Assembly (NCBI GenBank): GCA_949357655.1
Contig: CASHTG010000011.1
Span: 496,001-560,000 of the forward strand
Length of the DNA stretch: 64,000 nucleotides
From: Parascedosporium putredinis
Lineage: Eukaryota; Ascomycota; Sordariomycetes; Microascales; Microascaceae
Direction of reading: 5' to 3'
Part shown: piece by piece, positions 10,543-21,844 of the stretch
Position numbering within the stretch: the first letter of the stretch is position 1
Layout: each line of letters starts with the position of its first letter
Program-made: the position numbers and the translations under genes
Notes under the pieces: generated by a model
What the model was told of the DNA's origin: nothing
Databases searched by the model: none
Seen by the model: only the letters and a program-made list of their open reading frames with translations

Positions 10543-12853
10543 AGCGCGGCACTAGGCTTTTCGAAGCGCCCGTGCCATTGATTGGTGCTGTGACAAGCTC
10601 GGCGGTAGGGCTAACTCGTTTGGGAGGGCTCGGTTGTGCATTGGTGACCAGTTGAGTGGGCTTTGGCGTGGAGTGTGCTTGCGCTCTCTTCATATCGGCT
10701 TGGCAATGAATCCTCTCAACGGTACGTCTGAGGATACATGTACATCAAGGATGTTGTCTGCTGTCCTAGCAAGCCTGGCTCTGCTGTCATGCTCACCTGC
10801 CCCAAAATCATCACAATGGCGACCTTTCAGAATCCCGCTCGTTTATATCTCAACTTCGACAATTTCCGCCCCATAAAGGAGGAAAACCTCCCAAATTTCT
10901 TAGCACAACTTGTTTTCGGCGGACCCTGGTAGCATAGTGAATACTTGTATTTTATATAGAGCAATAAACCCTCTCTCCCTGCCTTTCTCTCTTCCTCTCC
11001 CTGCTACCTTTCTTCGTCACACGCGGCATCTTCAACCGTGATTGGCCTACCCTTCATGCATCGTCACATCACCACCGACCCGAGAGCGGAACAAAGCCCC
11101 TCCCAGTCTAGTCTCGTCCCCACGCAGGTTCCTTCGGTACATGGCGTCTCGGGAAAAAGAATGAAGGAGAAATAGCAAAGAAAAGGAAAATTAAACCCGG
11201 GCGCAGCAAGCTCATGCGCAGAAGCGGTTGTCAATTAAGTTTTTGGGTTGGGACACCCGTTACCTTGGGCTTGGGTCACGACACCCACCAAATAGATGAA
11301 GGGAACCCCTCCTTGAGGCATTATGGCCAAAGGATTATTGTTGGTTCTGTCCTGATGGACGAGCGAATTCCGTGGGAGGGACAGGCTCCACGCCGCGTGC
11401 GGGGAAACCTCGACGCCCCTCGTCCGTTGAAATGAAAAACCCGTGCACACAAAGGAAATGGAAGATGAACTGGTAAAGATCAAAGACAACCGTCATAGCC
11501 ATGTCCCCAGCCGTGCGAGACTGACCCCATGTCAAATCCCCCACTGGTCTCGTCCGATTCCCGTGTCGCATTTCTTCTTGTTCCACAAGATATCATCATG
11601 CCGCCTACTTGAAGAATCAAGGGAGTACAGACTTGACCTTGTACGAGCAAGTACACCCGCAAAGAGTACACGTAATAATTGGCACCAGGAATGCAACGAA
11701 GGCTGGGTTCATTGTCATTGTCCTCCATGACCCCGGTCTGTCCTCCCAACTCGGAATCAATACTCCAGATCCATCAGCGAACGCGGCCCACGAAGTATCT
11801 TTTGACGTCCCCGTTCAAGGGTCCTTTGCTGCCAAACCCTGCCTTGGCCCGCATGCGCTCGCTCTCCCCCAAGCCAGCCCGACCCAACCCAGTTTTCATC
11901 GAAAAGGCAAAGAGAAAGAAAGAAACGGCCGGCTCGATGAGCCTATCCGCACTTCTGTGGTGTATTTCTTTTCCTTCCTCGCCCAGCCCCCACCCTTCCC
12001 GCCCCGGAATCACAGGAGGCAGGGATAGCGTCCAAGCGAACGCCAGTCCGCTACGCCCAAAACGGTCTTGGTGGCGTCTCCCTCTGAATCCAACCAGAAG
12101 CCCCTCCGCTCCTGAAAAGACCCTGCGAGTCTAATCTCGACAATGGGCTCCCCACCCCGGCTGCACAGGGTCCTCTCCCCGCGCCACTATGGACTCGATT
12201 GGTTCGCCCATCAGGAGACTCTGCCAACTCGTGTCTATTCCCAAGCTGGACGACCTTGGCCCGCTTGCCCCTCACCTCCCCTCTGCTCTCTTCTCATTCC
12301 CCCTTCCCGCCCAGGTGGGCAATGTTCTCCCTTGTGGTTCGACCACCACCGTCGCTGTGTAATTTGTGACAGGTCAGTTTGCTCCAGTCCCAGCATCAAG
12401 AACAGTTCTCGCACACAGAGCTCCAGTGTCTACTGTAGTGTCTGTTCCAGTGGGGTGGGCGTGGCACTCCACCGTCACACCTTGTCTCGTCAGCCTCTCT
12501 GTTCCTCTCCCCGCTTCTTGCTTGCGATTTCCCCTCATCAAAGCCGTCCGCTAAAGGGTCTGTTGCGAAGCCAGCGCACGGTGGATTGGAATCCCTTGGC
12601 TCTTTTCACCTTTTTTATCTCGCCTGATTTATTCGCCCTCAGTTTCTTTTTTCCCCTTCCTCCCTTTCCTCCCCTTCTCCTCGGATTCTCCCCGTGGAAT
12701 CTCATCGCGACAACAGCTATTTAAAAGAATACAAGAAATCCGTCGCTTGGCATCCGGATTTTTTTCCCCTCGCCCTTTCGCCCTTCCCCATTTTTTCTTT
12801 TCTCTTTTCCTCCCACCCCTCGGTAATCAATCCGATTAAACCCTCCACACACA
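10543..12853. other. long upstream region of the methyltransferase gene
   Basis: 2.3 kb without a supportable gene. Pyrimidine-rich tracts (about 12600-12700 and 12760-12825) and a TATA-like TATTTAAAAG at 12718 lie before ATG 12854, typical of a strong fungal promoter. One copy of the octamer TACATGTA is at 10735. Confidence 0.5.
12718..12727 (+). promoter_or_regulatory. TATA-like box upstream of the methyltransferase
   Basis: TATTTAAAAG, 136 bp before ATG 12854, followed by a long CT-rich tract of the kind seen at fungal transcription start regions. Confidence 0.4.
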
Positions 12854-14005
12854 ATGGCGTCCGAAACTCCCGCCGCGCCCGCGACCGCCGCCGCGCCTGC
12901 CGCTCCCGCCCCGGCCGCCGAGCCCACGAGAGTCGAGCAGGTCCCCGACGACTCCCTCGAGGCGAACCCCGTCGCCCTCGCCGAGGACGACGGCTACAGC
13001 GACTCGGGCAGCATCCTCGACTCCACCGTCTCCCTCACCGAGAGCATCTTCGACTACCGGAAGCTCCACGGCCGCACCTACCAGAAGCCCCAGACCACCG
13101 AGTACTGGATCCCCAACGACGAGCAGCAAAACGTCGGCCTCGACATCATCCACCACGTCCTGACCATGGCCCTCGGCCACAAGCTCTACCTCGCCCCCAT
13201 CACCGAGACCCCGAAAAGGTCCTCGATCTCGGCACCGGCACCGGCATCTGGGCCGTCGACTTCGCCGACCAGCACCCCGAGTGCGAGGTCACCGGCACCG
13301 ACATCAGCCCCATCCAGCCCTCCTGGGTGCCCCCAACATCAAGTTCCAGATCGACGACTTCCTCAAGCCCTGGACCTTCCCCGCCGACGAGTTCGACTTC
13401 ATCCACCTCCGCTGCCTCTACGGCTGCGTCCCCGACTTCCCCGCCCTCTACCGCCAGGCCTTCGAGCACCTCAAGCCCGGCGGCTGGATCGAGTGCGTCG
13501 AGATGGACGTCCTCATCGAGTCCGACCACGTCACCATCCCCGAGGACCACGTCTTCAACACCTGGGCCAACGTCCTCTACGAGGGCGGCAGGAAGCTCGG
13601 TTGCCCCTTTGACGTCTGCAAGGAGCACAACATGCTCGAGTACGTCAAGAAGGCTGGCTTCGTCGACATCGTCGAGAAGAAGATCAAGGTGCCTCTCCAC
13701 GGCTGGCCCAAGGATGCCACTCTCCGCGACATGGGCTACCTCGCCCAGGCCGCCCTCGATCAGAGCATGGAGGGCTTTGTCCTCTTCATGCTCGTCCAGA
13801 CCCTCGGCTGGACTCACGAGGAGACCATGGTCCTTATCGCCAACATGAGGCGCGAAATGCGCAAGAAGTCCTACTGCCCCTGGTTCTGGCTGTAAGTTTT
13901 TTTGTTCTTCTCCTTTTTCTATTGAGAGAAAGGCTCGTCAAAGGGGATAATGTCGCTAACTAACCCATGTGTAGAACCGTTGTCTATGCCCGCAGGCCCG
14001 AATAA
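12854..14005 (+). CDS. SAM-dependent methyltransferase (TAM/LaeA-like)
   Basis: Predicted 356 aa, class I Rossmann methyltransferase. An Ala/Pro-rich N-terminal leader is followed by HGRTYQKPQTTEYWIPNDEQ, the SAM-binding motif VLDLGTGTGIWAVDFADQHP, a second acidic strand GTDISPIQPSW, and FDFIHLRCLYGCVPDF with LKPGGWIECVEMD. This order is that of the large fungal TAM-domain group that includes LaeA, a regulator of secondary metabolism; orthology to LaeA itself is not claimed, since dozens of paralogues exist per genome. Exons 12854-13891 and 13975-14005, with a 83-nt intron before the last ten codons. Single bases are missing in C-runs near 13212 (before VLDLGTG) and 13331 (before NIKFQIDDF); restoring them closes the frame. 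The strong C-ending codon bias suggests high expression. Confidence 0.88.
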
Positions 14006-15328
14006 AGTGATATCGTATCTCGAGTCGCGGCGTAGCCATCCGACCTAGAGCCGACCTTCTTCTTTTTCGTGCAACTTCTTATCCCGTTTCGTAGTTTAAG
14101 CAAGCATCCATTCGTCTCTGAGTTCGTAGTATCGAAGCATCTGGGTGGTTGAATTTTGAAGCATTGAACACAAATCAACGTTTGATCGCTTGTGGAATGT
14201 TTCGTTCCACCGAAAGGCCAATTTGGGCAAATCGCTATTCCGATCGGGGGATGGAGAGAGTCCACATACGGGCCCGGCTTAGGTTGTAGCCTGAAATACT
14301 TGGTTTTGCTAAAAGATTAATGAACAAGAATAAAAAAATCTAATCCATTTTCGTCGCTATCCTCGAGACATCGTGTCACGCCCTCGGGCATCATCGCCTC
14401 ACAGCTTTGACTTGAGGGACTGGCTCCGCTCCAGGTGTGGTTTGCACGATCGCGGCACTGCTTCCATCAATGGCGAGTACAATCAAGATCCTCCGTCATG
14501 GCTATGCGCAAGACAGTGCATGTAAACAAGACAAAGGATCTTTATCGCTTTAACGCCACCGCCTGCAGGTCTCTTGGAGCAGTCCTAATCGGCTGGCGTT
14601 GGCCGAGGAGGGCAGCTAGGGGCTCATTTTGGATGGATCCCTTTGAGCCATTCGATTCCGCTGCCCACGATCTCCCACTATGTCCGATAGCCGTACATCG
14701 CCTACCTTCTTCTGCCGGACCATAGTTGATGTTCAAGTTTATATGATGGAATCTTGCTGACGACAGTAGAGGATACGATATCGGACTCAAATATACTACG
14801 GTCTCACTCGTGCCCCGTCTTCTATTTTGCGCCACTACCTATACTCTTTGGCTCGAAACTGCATATAAGTCTCGTATGAGCCATCTGAGCCCGGGGGCAA
14901 CGTATTTGAAGATGGGGCAGCGCTACCGGGCTTTCGCCCTGCACGCTGGGAGCCAAAGGCTGGTCAAGAAAATCCAGCCAACTTTGGACTCAAGCTCTGC
15001 GACGTGCGCAGTGCGAACTGCGAACTGCGACAACTGCGACAGCACCTACATTTGCGACGGCTGCTGCATTTACGCTCGTGGAACGTGAAGTGATTGGTTA
15101 CGGCTACCTCAGGGACCAGCACAGCTGCGATTTTTGTCCTGGTACATCGAGAAATGGAATTGAGTTGGACATGCATATAAGATGCGCAAGTCCCCCATTT
15201 TGCAAATTTCATCGAACCCTTCACCCTCTCCCGTTCAGGCCCGGAACAAGACACCAACTAAACCAGTTAGCTCCCTACCTTTCGTCCATTTGAAATACAC
15301 CAATATCCTGCTACATACCTCGACTAAG
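14006..15328. other. intergenic, no gene seen
   Basis: 1.3 kb between convergently ending and starting plus-strand genes. A short GCGAACT/GCGACAACT tandem repeat lies at about 15005-15042. No gene or RNA is recognisable. Confidence 0.45.
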
Positions 15329-17677
15329 ATGCCTAGGCGAGGACAGCGACTCAGTCTGAATAAGTGCTTCCAATGTAGGGAGGCCAAGAAGGGGGTAGCT
15401 ATCACCCCAACGGGCCTTTGGCCATCATGGTCCTTTCTTGCTTAAATCAAATGGCTAATACTACTCTTGTCCCCTATAAGTGCGAGCCCGCCGACCGCCA
15501 GTGGCCGGGCCAAAAGTGCAATCGCTGCAATGAGAAAGGACTCCCTTGCTCCGAGAACCAGAGGGCACCTCGAACGCGAGCGACTGATAGCTACGAGCCC
15601 GTTGAGAGTTTGGCAACTAGTAGCGAACCGGCTGAAGACGACTTTCAACAGTTTGTTGATTTGTGAGTTTCACTTAGGAACATTCCCTCAGTCACTCAGA
15701 GTGAAGTCATCTAAAGCTAACCCTTGCAGATTTTCAAGGGTCGCTGCTGTTCGAATGTACGGCTCTTTGGAAGGGAAGGTTGTAAGGATTGAGACGGCCT
15801 TGTCCATCGATCCAAGCGCGAGGGTAGACTTCAAGACCCATATGGCGGAGCTATCAAAAGATTTAGACCGAGAGCGGATGTCGATCCTAGCGTCCATGCA
15901 AAGGCTCATCTCCAACTCCTCGAGCCATAACGTTCGATTTGCCACAGCGTCCGCCATCCCTCTGGTGCTCCCTGGCCGTACATGTCTCAAGAAACTCAAT
16001 GTTGCCGCCCTAGTTAAAATGAGGGAGCTGCTGCAGGGTATCTTGGCTCGAGTTCGTGACATGGGATATTGGGGCCCCGCATGCCTTATCTCAGCGTTTC
16101 TGATACAGTTACCCCCATTAGTGCTTCGCCACCAAAGTGTAGGGAAGGATCTCACAGCCAAATTCTGTGACGACTGCGGTAACTTAGCTCAAGCCATCGT
16201 CCAAAGTGCGACGTCATCTTCGCTCCCCAACATGTTTTCATTAGACCACAACGCACTCATTTTACTCATCGATGGCCGATTATGCGCGCTCCCTCAATTC
16301 TTACGCACGAACCACGTCGTTGGCCCATTTGCTGACTCACTTCGATATCATCGAGAATCTGTTCATCGCCATCTGACTTCTCTTCTATTCCCCTTTTCTG
16401 ATACGAGCCTTATTCGAAAGCTTCTCCGGCCCGCTAGCCGGGGTACTAAAGACGTATTGGGGAGAACTTCAATCCACTGGATTGCCATAATCAATGGCAG
16501 CCTACTTCCAGTTATCCTGCGCGAAGTCGGCGTGCAGATGATGGCTCACTGGTTTGCCCATGCCGACTACCTCGGGCGGACGCCTCTTCACCTCGTTTTC
16601 GACATATGGAGGGGCATAATACTGGAGCCGGGATACGATAACTTCCTTTGGGATCCTTCACACAGGCAAACCATGCCAGAAATAAAAAACCTCGTCGCCA
16701 TTCAGGCCCTGTGGTATCAAATACACCTCCAAATTGGTTGCTCTGAGTCAGAAAAGAACTGCCAGAATCTCTATCACCTAGCCGTTAAGTCAGGGAACAA
16801 CATCCGAGTCATAGAGTTGCTATACTACAAAGTCTACCCAGTCGAGTGCGCGTCGCAAAAATGTTGTACTGCTCTGTCTCTAGCCGCGAAAACGAAGAAT
16901 TACGAGGCTTTGTCAGACTTGGTTCGGGCCCCCGGTGTTGACTGGAACGCCCAGGATAAACAGGGCCGTACTGCACTATCCTGGGTGGCCGAGATGGGGG
17001 ACAGGACTACTCTGTTGTGTCTTCTCCGAGGACGGGGTCGTAATGATTCTCCGCCTCTTATCAACCTGCAGGATGGCCAAGGTCGCACGCCCTTAGACTA
17101 CGCGATGCTTAATCAGAACGCGAGCGTCAGTCGCGAGCTAATATCAGCAGGGGCCGTGGTCTCCACTACGGACACCCATGATGAGGAGACCCGTGTCGTT
17201 GCGTCCCGAACGGACGAGGCCGAACAGCCCGAAGCGTCGGAGAATGACGATGTTTTGAACCTAGATCAAATGAGCACTGAAGCAACGCCTCCCGTAATCC
17301 TTGGGCCGAATTTCATTTCGTCTGAGCTGGGCCATGTCCCACCGATGATACCTCCAATGATGAAAAGAGCACGCCCCGAGTCTGTATCCTCATCTTCAAT
17401 GTTTGATGGGGAATCGCCGCGCTGGAATCGTGGCCCTACGGGCCCTCGAAGCCGGGGAAGCGGACCAGGTAGTGTGAGGTCTCACGCTTCGTCAATGCTC
17501 AGGGTGCACAACGAGCTTATGAAGGATTTTGAATGCTGTGACAAGGTGTGGCCTACAATGCACGACTTGCAAGAACATATTGATACATGTATATCATGTA
17601 TATACTATTCTACAGATGTGGTTTCCCCGCCGCTTCCATTAGTCCGGGAGTCGCAGGGGAGGATGAAGTTGACGTAA
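15329..17677 (+). CDS. Zn2Cys6 finger fused to ankyrin repeats
   Basis: 731 aa from three exons (15329-15394, 15481-15662, 15730-17677), phases intact and no missing bases. Residues 13-44 carry a GAL4-type Zn2Cys6 pattern: KCFQCREAKKG, then CEPADRQWPGQKCNRC and C (CX2CX6CX11CX2CX6C), preceded by basic MPRRGQRLSLNK. The intron falls inside the finger. The body contains ankyrin-type units (LGRTSIHWIAIINGS, LGRTPLHLVFDIWRG, CTALSLAAKTKNYEAL, QGRTALSWVAEMGDR, QGRTPLDYAMLNQN). A C-terminal Cys/His patch, FECCDKVWPTMHDLQEH, resembles a degenerate C2H2 finger. A nuclear protein combining DNA binding with a repeat scaffold is the simplest reading; target and partner are unknown. Base composition is less GC-rich than neighbouring genes, which may explain why it escaped the homopolymer losses. 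Confidence 0.82.
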
Positions 17678-18026
17678 CACTTGCCGGATTGATTGAACGT
17701 ATCTGAATACGGAGCAAGTTCCTTTTATATATATATTTTTATATAGCTGTAGAGATAAGGAGGCCGCAGTACGGAAGGCTAATCTAAATTGGATCGAATC
17801 TCTTTCTATGAGCCTCTACCTAGGCCTCCTATATCATTGATGTCATTAAACCCCTTAAGTGCTATTTGAGCCGTATAGATCAGCATCCAGTTCAGCACTT
17901 GGGGCACCCACAAATTTCTCTACGTTCAATGTTCGTTCTAAATCTACTAGTACATATTTTCTCAGCCCCAAAGATCAATAAAATTCAGGCTGCTATTCGC
18001 CCTGACATGGTAAGTGGCCATCTAGT
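17678..18026. other. convergent intergenic spacer
   Basis: AT-rich spacer between two convergent genes, with a T/A run (TTTTATATATATATTTTTATATAG near 17720-17745) likely serving 3'-end formation. Confidence 0.4.
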
Positions 18027-19089
18027 CTAGGGTCTTGTAAAGGGCCTGTGGAGAACCGTATCGCTTTCAGACAATCCCGCCCAATTCCAGCACGCTTGCC
18101 AAACCTTCCAACGCGACTCGCTATCTAAACTACCTTCCGAGGACTTGACCGGCTTTGTTGCAACATAATAACCTCTCTTTCCTTGGAACGCAGGGCCCAC
18201 AGCTAATGCCACAAGGGCACGCCCGGCATCATCGCTGGTCCGCGCCGCGTTGGTGAAATGCTTCAACACGGGCATCAGGACGTTAGCTGTGGCAAACATA
18301 GCTCGGATAAGGAGCTTCTGTTCGACATGACCCCGCGAGTCCACGATACCACCTGGGTCCATGGCCGTTGCGGTGATGTTGGCTAAATTCTCATCCTAAC
18401 ACAAAGCGTTAGGGTCTTCTCAAATAACGCGGCCGGAGAGTACATACCGCTTGAAGCCTTTGGTTGAGATCGTGCATGAACATGACATTGGCAAGTTTGG
18501 CGGTGCCATATCTTTGAAATCCTCGGTCGTGTTCCATACCCGGCTCATCGGGCGTGGGCTTGACGATTGTGTCGAGATCCTCGGGCACCTTGGCTCTCAG
18601 TCTAGCTATAACGTTATCTTTCTCGGTGTAGTGCGCTTCGGAGCCTAACATGACGATACGCCCAGATGTTGAGTTGACAGCCTCGAGAAGCCTCAAGACT
18701 AGTAAATATTGCGACAAATGGCAAACTTGAAAGGCTGCCTCCCGGCCGTCGACGGTGAACTTTTGGCCACGCAACGACCACGACGAAGCGTTGCACACGA
18801 TGGCATCTATACGAGGAAGTTCTCCACTAGCCACACGCGCAGCTACCCGCGTCGTGAAGGAGCGGACTTCGTCTAAGCTTCCGAGGTCGAGACGCTCCAA
18901 TATGACCCTGTCTTTGGCTTTGGGGTGCTGGGAGATGAGGTTATGGAGTTTGGCCGTGTTGGGATCCGAACTCGAGGTGTTTCGGACTGTTGCGATGAGT
19001 GTGTGGTCGGGATATGAAGAAATTAAATTCTTGACGAAGCCGAGGCCTAGAGACCCGTTTGCCCCTGTCACAATTACGGTGCCAGCCAT
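18027..19089 (-). CDS. short-chain dehydrogenase/reductase
   Basis: 336 aa from two exons, 18448-19089 and 18027-18395 (52-nt intron, phase 0), with no missing bases. The N-terminus MAGTVIVTGANGSLGLGFVK holds the cofactor-binding TGxxxGxG-type motif; the active-site region has IVMLGSEAHY and the catalytic RYGTAKLAN (YxxxK). VRNTSSSDPNTAKL after the second strand leaves the NAD/NADP preference open. This is the retinol-dehydrogenase/WW-oxidoreductase-like branch common in fungi; the substrate cannot be read from sequence. It is divergent from a Zn2Cys6 regulator 399 bp away, a typical regulator-target arrangement, though shared control is only inference. Confidence 0.85.
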
Positions 19090-19488
19090 TGAGAGCGTAT
19101 ATTGTTCGTTATAGTTACGATATAGGAGAAAGCGAGAACCAGGTCAATGACGGGGATCTAAGGAATGCTAAAAGAAAATGTATATTCACCCGTAGTCCAA
19201 CTCAAGATATATATACTCCATCTTTTCATTCTTTCTAGTAAAGTTTGATACGTACTTTGCATAACACTTCCCGGCGCTCCGTCCCATAAGTTTGATGGAA
19301 CGCCGTCAACCGTCCGCAATTCCGACGCCCCGATCGGTGCTGGCTTATGTAACAGCCCCGCCCCGTGATCCTGGCCTCAACGCCTAAAAGTGTCGGAACT
19401 CCGACACGGCCAGAAAATCCGAACAGAGAAGCAAGCTTCGCCATTTCCACGCGCGGCGTTTGACAGTTCCCAGTTCGCAGTTCCGATC
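19090..19488. promoter_or_regulatory. divergent promoter between dehydrogenase and regulator
   Basis: 399 bp separating two start codons on opposite strands. It contains ATATATATA at about 19207, a TATA-like element on the dehydrogenase side. Shared control of the pair is possible. Confidence 0.4.
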
Positions 19489-21311
19489 ATGGAGAAATAC
19501 CAAGCGCCCCATCAGCCCCAGCCATGTAACTCCTGTGGCAGGGCATTTTCCTCGAGTATGTTTTGTCTTTCGCCCTTCTGTTCCGTGCACTCCCTCCCTC
19601 TCTCCGCAGGTCCTGCCCGGCCGGTTGCTAGTGACATGGTGCCTTGGCTCCTACCCCTATATACAGCCACCGGCTTACAGATGGCCGATAATATCATGTA
19701 CCACTTGTATTGACGTAGGAGCATACTAGCGACGACACGAGACCGCCATAGATTGCGGTGCAAATCGCGGCCCCGCAGCCGCAAGAAAGCATGCGCGCAG
19801 TGCTCCCGGTCCAAAGTGCGCTGCGATAATCAAGACCCTTGCTCCCGTTGCACCGTATTATCGCTATCCTGCTCATATCCCCAAAGTGAAGGGTTCACGC
19901 AAGCTAGCTCCACAAGAGTCGGAGCCTCTCCTACACCAAGTTCCGCGCTGCCTACCCCTTGACTGATGTATCGCCGGGAGCCTCGGACCAGGCCCTCGCA
20001 GGAAGTTCGTCGTCCGACAGCCCCACCGGCGTGATTGGAATTGATCTCGAGTTCACCGATGATTTGGACTGGCAGGCCAATCCTTTATCCTATGATTTCG
20101 AGCACGATCTTGGCTTCGGTGCCATGTCTGGGGAGGTATAGAGATATCCGTGGAGCCAGCTCACTTGCCACACATCTCGGAGAACATCCTCCCACAAGGA
20201 AGTGATGTGAGGGAAGGGTACTCGAAATTGTCTGCCTACCTCGCAAACGTGTGGCAAAGCTCCGAGCAGGGCCTCCAGTTCCTCGACTCGCGCTTTCAGG
20301 GGATTCTCGATACTGTGGCCGGCCACGGTGGCAGGCCCCCTTTGTCCACGCGAGGCAGTGGTTAGAGAGTGAAAAGAACGATTATCTCGCCGCCGTAGAA
20401 TCGATTGCTCAGCTCTGCGCGAATGGGCCTGTGCGATCACAGGATTTTCTCCTGAATGCCATCAAAGGAGAGCTGGAGAAGATACAGGCGCAAGTGAGTA
20501 CACGTGGATAAAGAGAGAAATACCCTAGCAACGCATTTTTAACGAGCATGCGGCATCCCGTTGTGGCGGTATCTCTAATCCTATACGTTGTAGTGTACCA
20601 AGGGGTCGAGGTCTGACGACGTCGCGGCAATGCAAGCCATCACCTTGTACACGGTCATGAGGACCTGTCATACCGCGGCTACTGACTCGGACCTACTGAG
20701 CCGGATATCATCAAGGTTATCTCAGGTATACCTATTCCTTGTTCATCTTGTCATACCCACCGTAGTCGCAGACTATACTAATGGCAGAATCCCAATAGCA
20801 CTATCTCAGCAAGAATGTCCACTTGGTCGCACCACCGCGACCTGTACAACCTGAGGATTGGAATGACTGGATCATAGACGAATCAATGATAAGGTAGGGG
20901 CTCTACCCTTGATTGCCTCGCGCCTCTTTCGCGCCCTTCTCGTTGCTTCTAGAGCCAATCTCCCTGCCTATCTGTCGAAGCTAATGTTCTTAGAACTTTC
21001 TTCGTCGTACATACCCTAGACTATTTTCGCGATTCCCGGAAAGGCTACCCAACGCTACTCTGCGCGCATTTCGTAGACGCGCCCCTCCCTTGCCTACCGC
21101 AGCTTTGGGAGGCACCCACCGCCATTGAATGGGCGCAGCGGTTCAACGAGGCGGTTACTCGTGGCGGACCACGGCTCCAAGGTAGCGACATTCTCGCTTG
21201 GATAGAGGGAAACGAGACGGGAAGGAGCAGCAGTTGCTGGAATGGTTCAATGCCGCTGGAGACTTTGGGGCCATGATATTCATTTGTGCGAGGGCACAGT
21301 CGGCCGTATAA
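19489..21311 (+). CDS. Zn2Cys6 transcription factor with N-terminal CxxC segment
   Basis: Predicted 463 aa from five exons: 19489-19555, 19719-20493, 20594-20725, 20799-20893 and 20994-21311. Exon 1 encodes PCNSCGRAFSS, reminiscent of the first half of a C2H2 finger. Exon 2 has KSRPRSRKKACAQCSRSKVR followed by CDNQDPCSRCTVLSLSC, a complete Zn2Cys6 cluster (CX2CX6CX5CX2CX6C) with a basic lead. An acidic low-complexity stretch follows (IGIDLEFTDDLDWQ), then a helical regulatory region with PEDWNDWIIDESMIR, as in many fungal regulators. Single bases are missing near 19555, 19955, 20129, 20330 and 21208; adding one at each closes all five exon phases and ends the frame at 21311. Regulatory target unknown; the divergent dehydrogenase is the obvious candidate. 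Confidence 0.78.
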
Positions 21312-21844
21312 CATACTTGCTAATGTATTACTATAAAGGAGAGAGGAGAGGCTTGTTTACCCTACAGTTATGCTGATCAGCTTAGATTTGAATGCGGTGG
21401 CATTGTACCTGCCGCGGGTGTTACCACGATGATGAATAATGTGCAGACAATGGATGTCTGGGGCGACCTAGAACGTGTACTCCCTACTGCTATTTGGACC
21501 CTGAGAATTATACAAAGTTACAAAGTTGATTTCCTGTTCACCAATTCCTCCAGTTCCCATGCTATGCCCAATGATGCCCAGTTGCGTCGTGACTTATCAG
21601 TCAACTATCCCGAACCCGTGATGATGTGATCATGACCCTGTCTAAACCTTCCAAGACCTATACTCCAGTTTTCCCTGGTTAATGTGTGAAATCAGCCCCT
21701 TCTCCCGTTATCGCTTCGCCTTTGGCTCCTTTCAGGCCTTTTTTCTGTTTCTTTTTCATTCCCGATACTCGTCTTCTTGCGATATCCAAGGTAGATCGTG
21801 TCGCGTCTGGCTATTCTGCCGGTATGGAAGGTCATACACCGTCT
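21312..21844. other. convergent intergenic spacer, no gene seen
   Basis: 3' sequence of two convergent genes. A small open frame at 21429-21629 has no motif and is not called. Confidence 0.4.
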
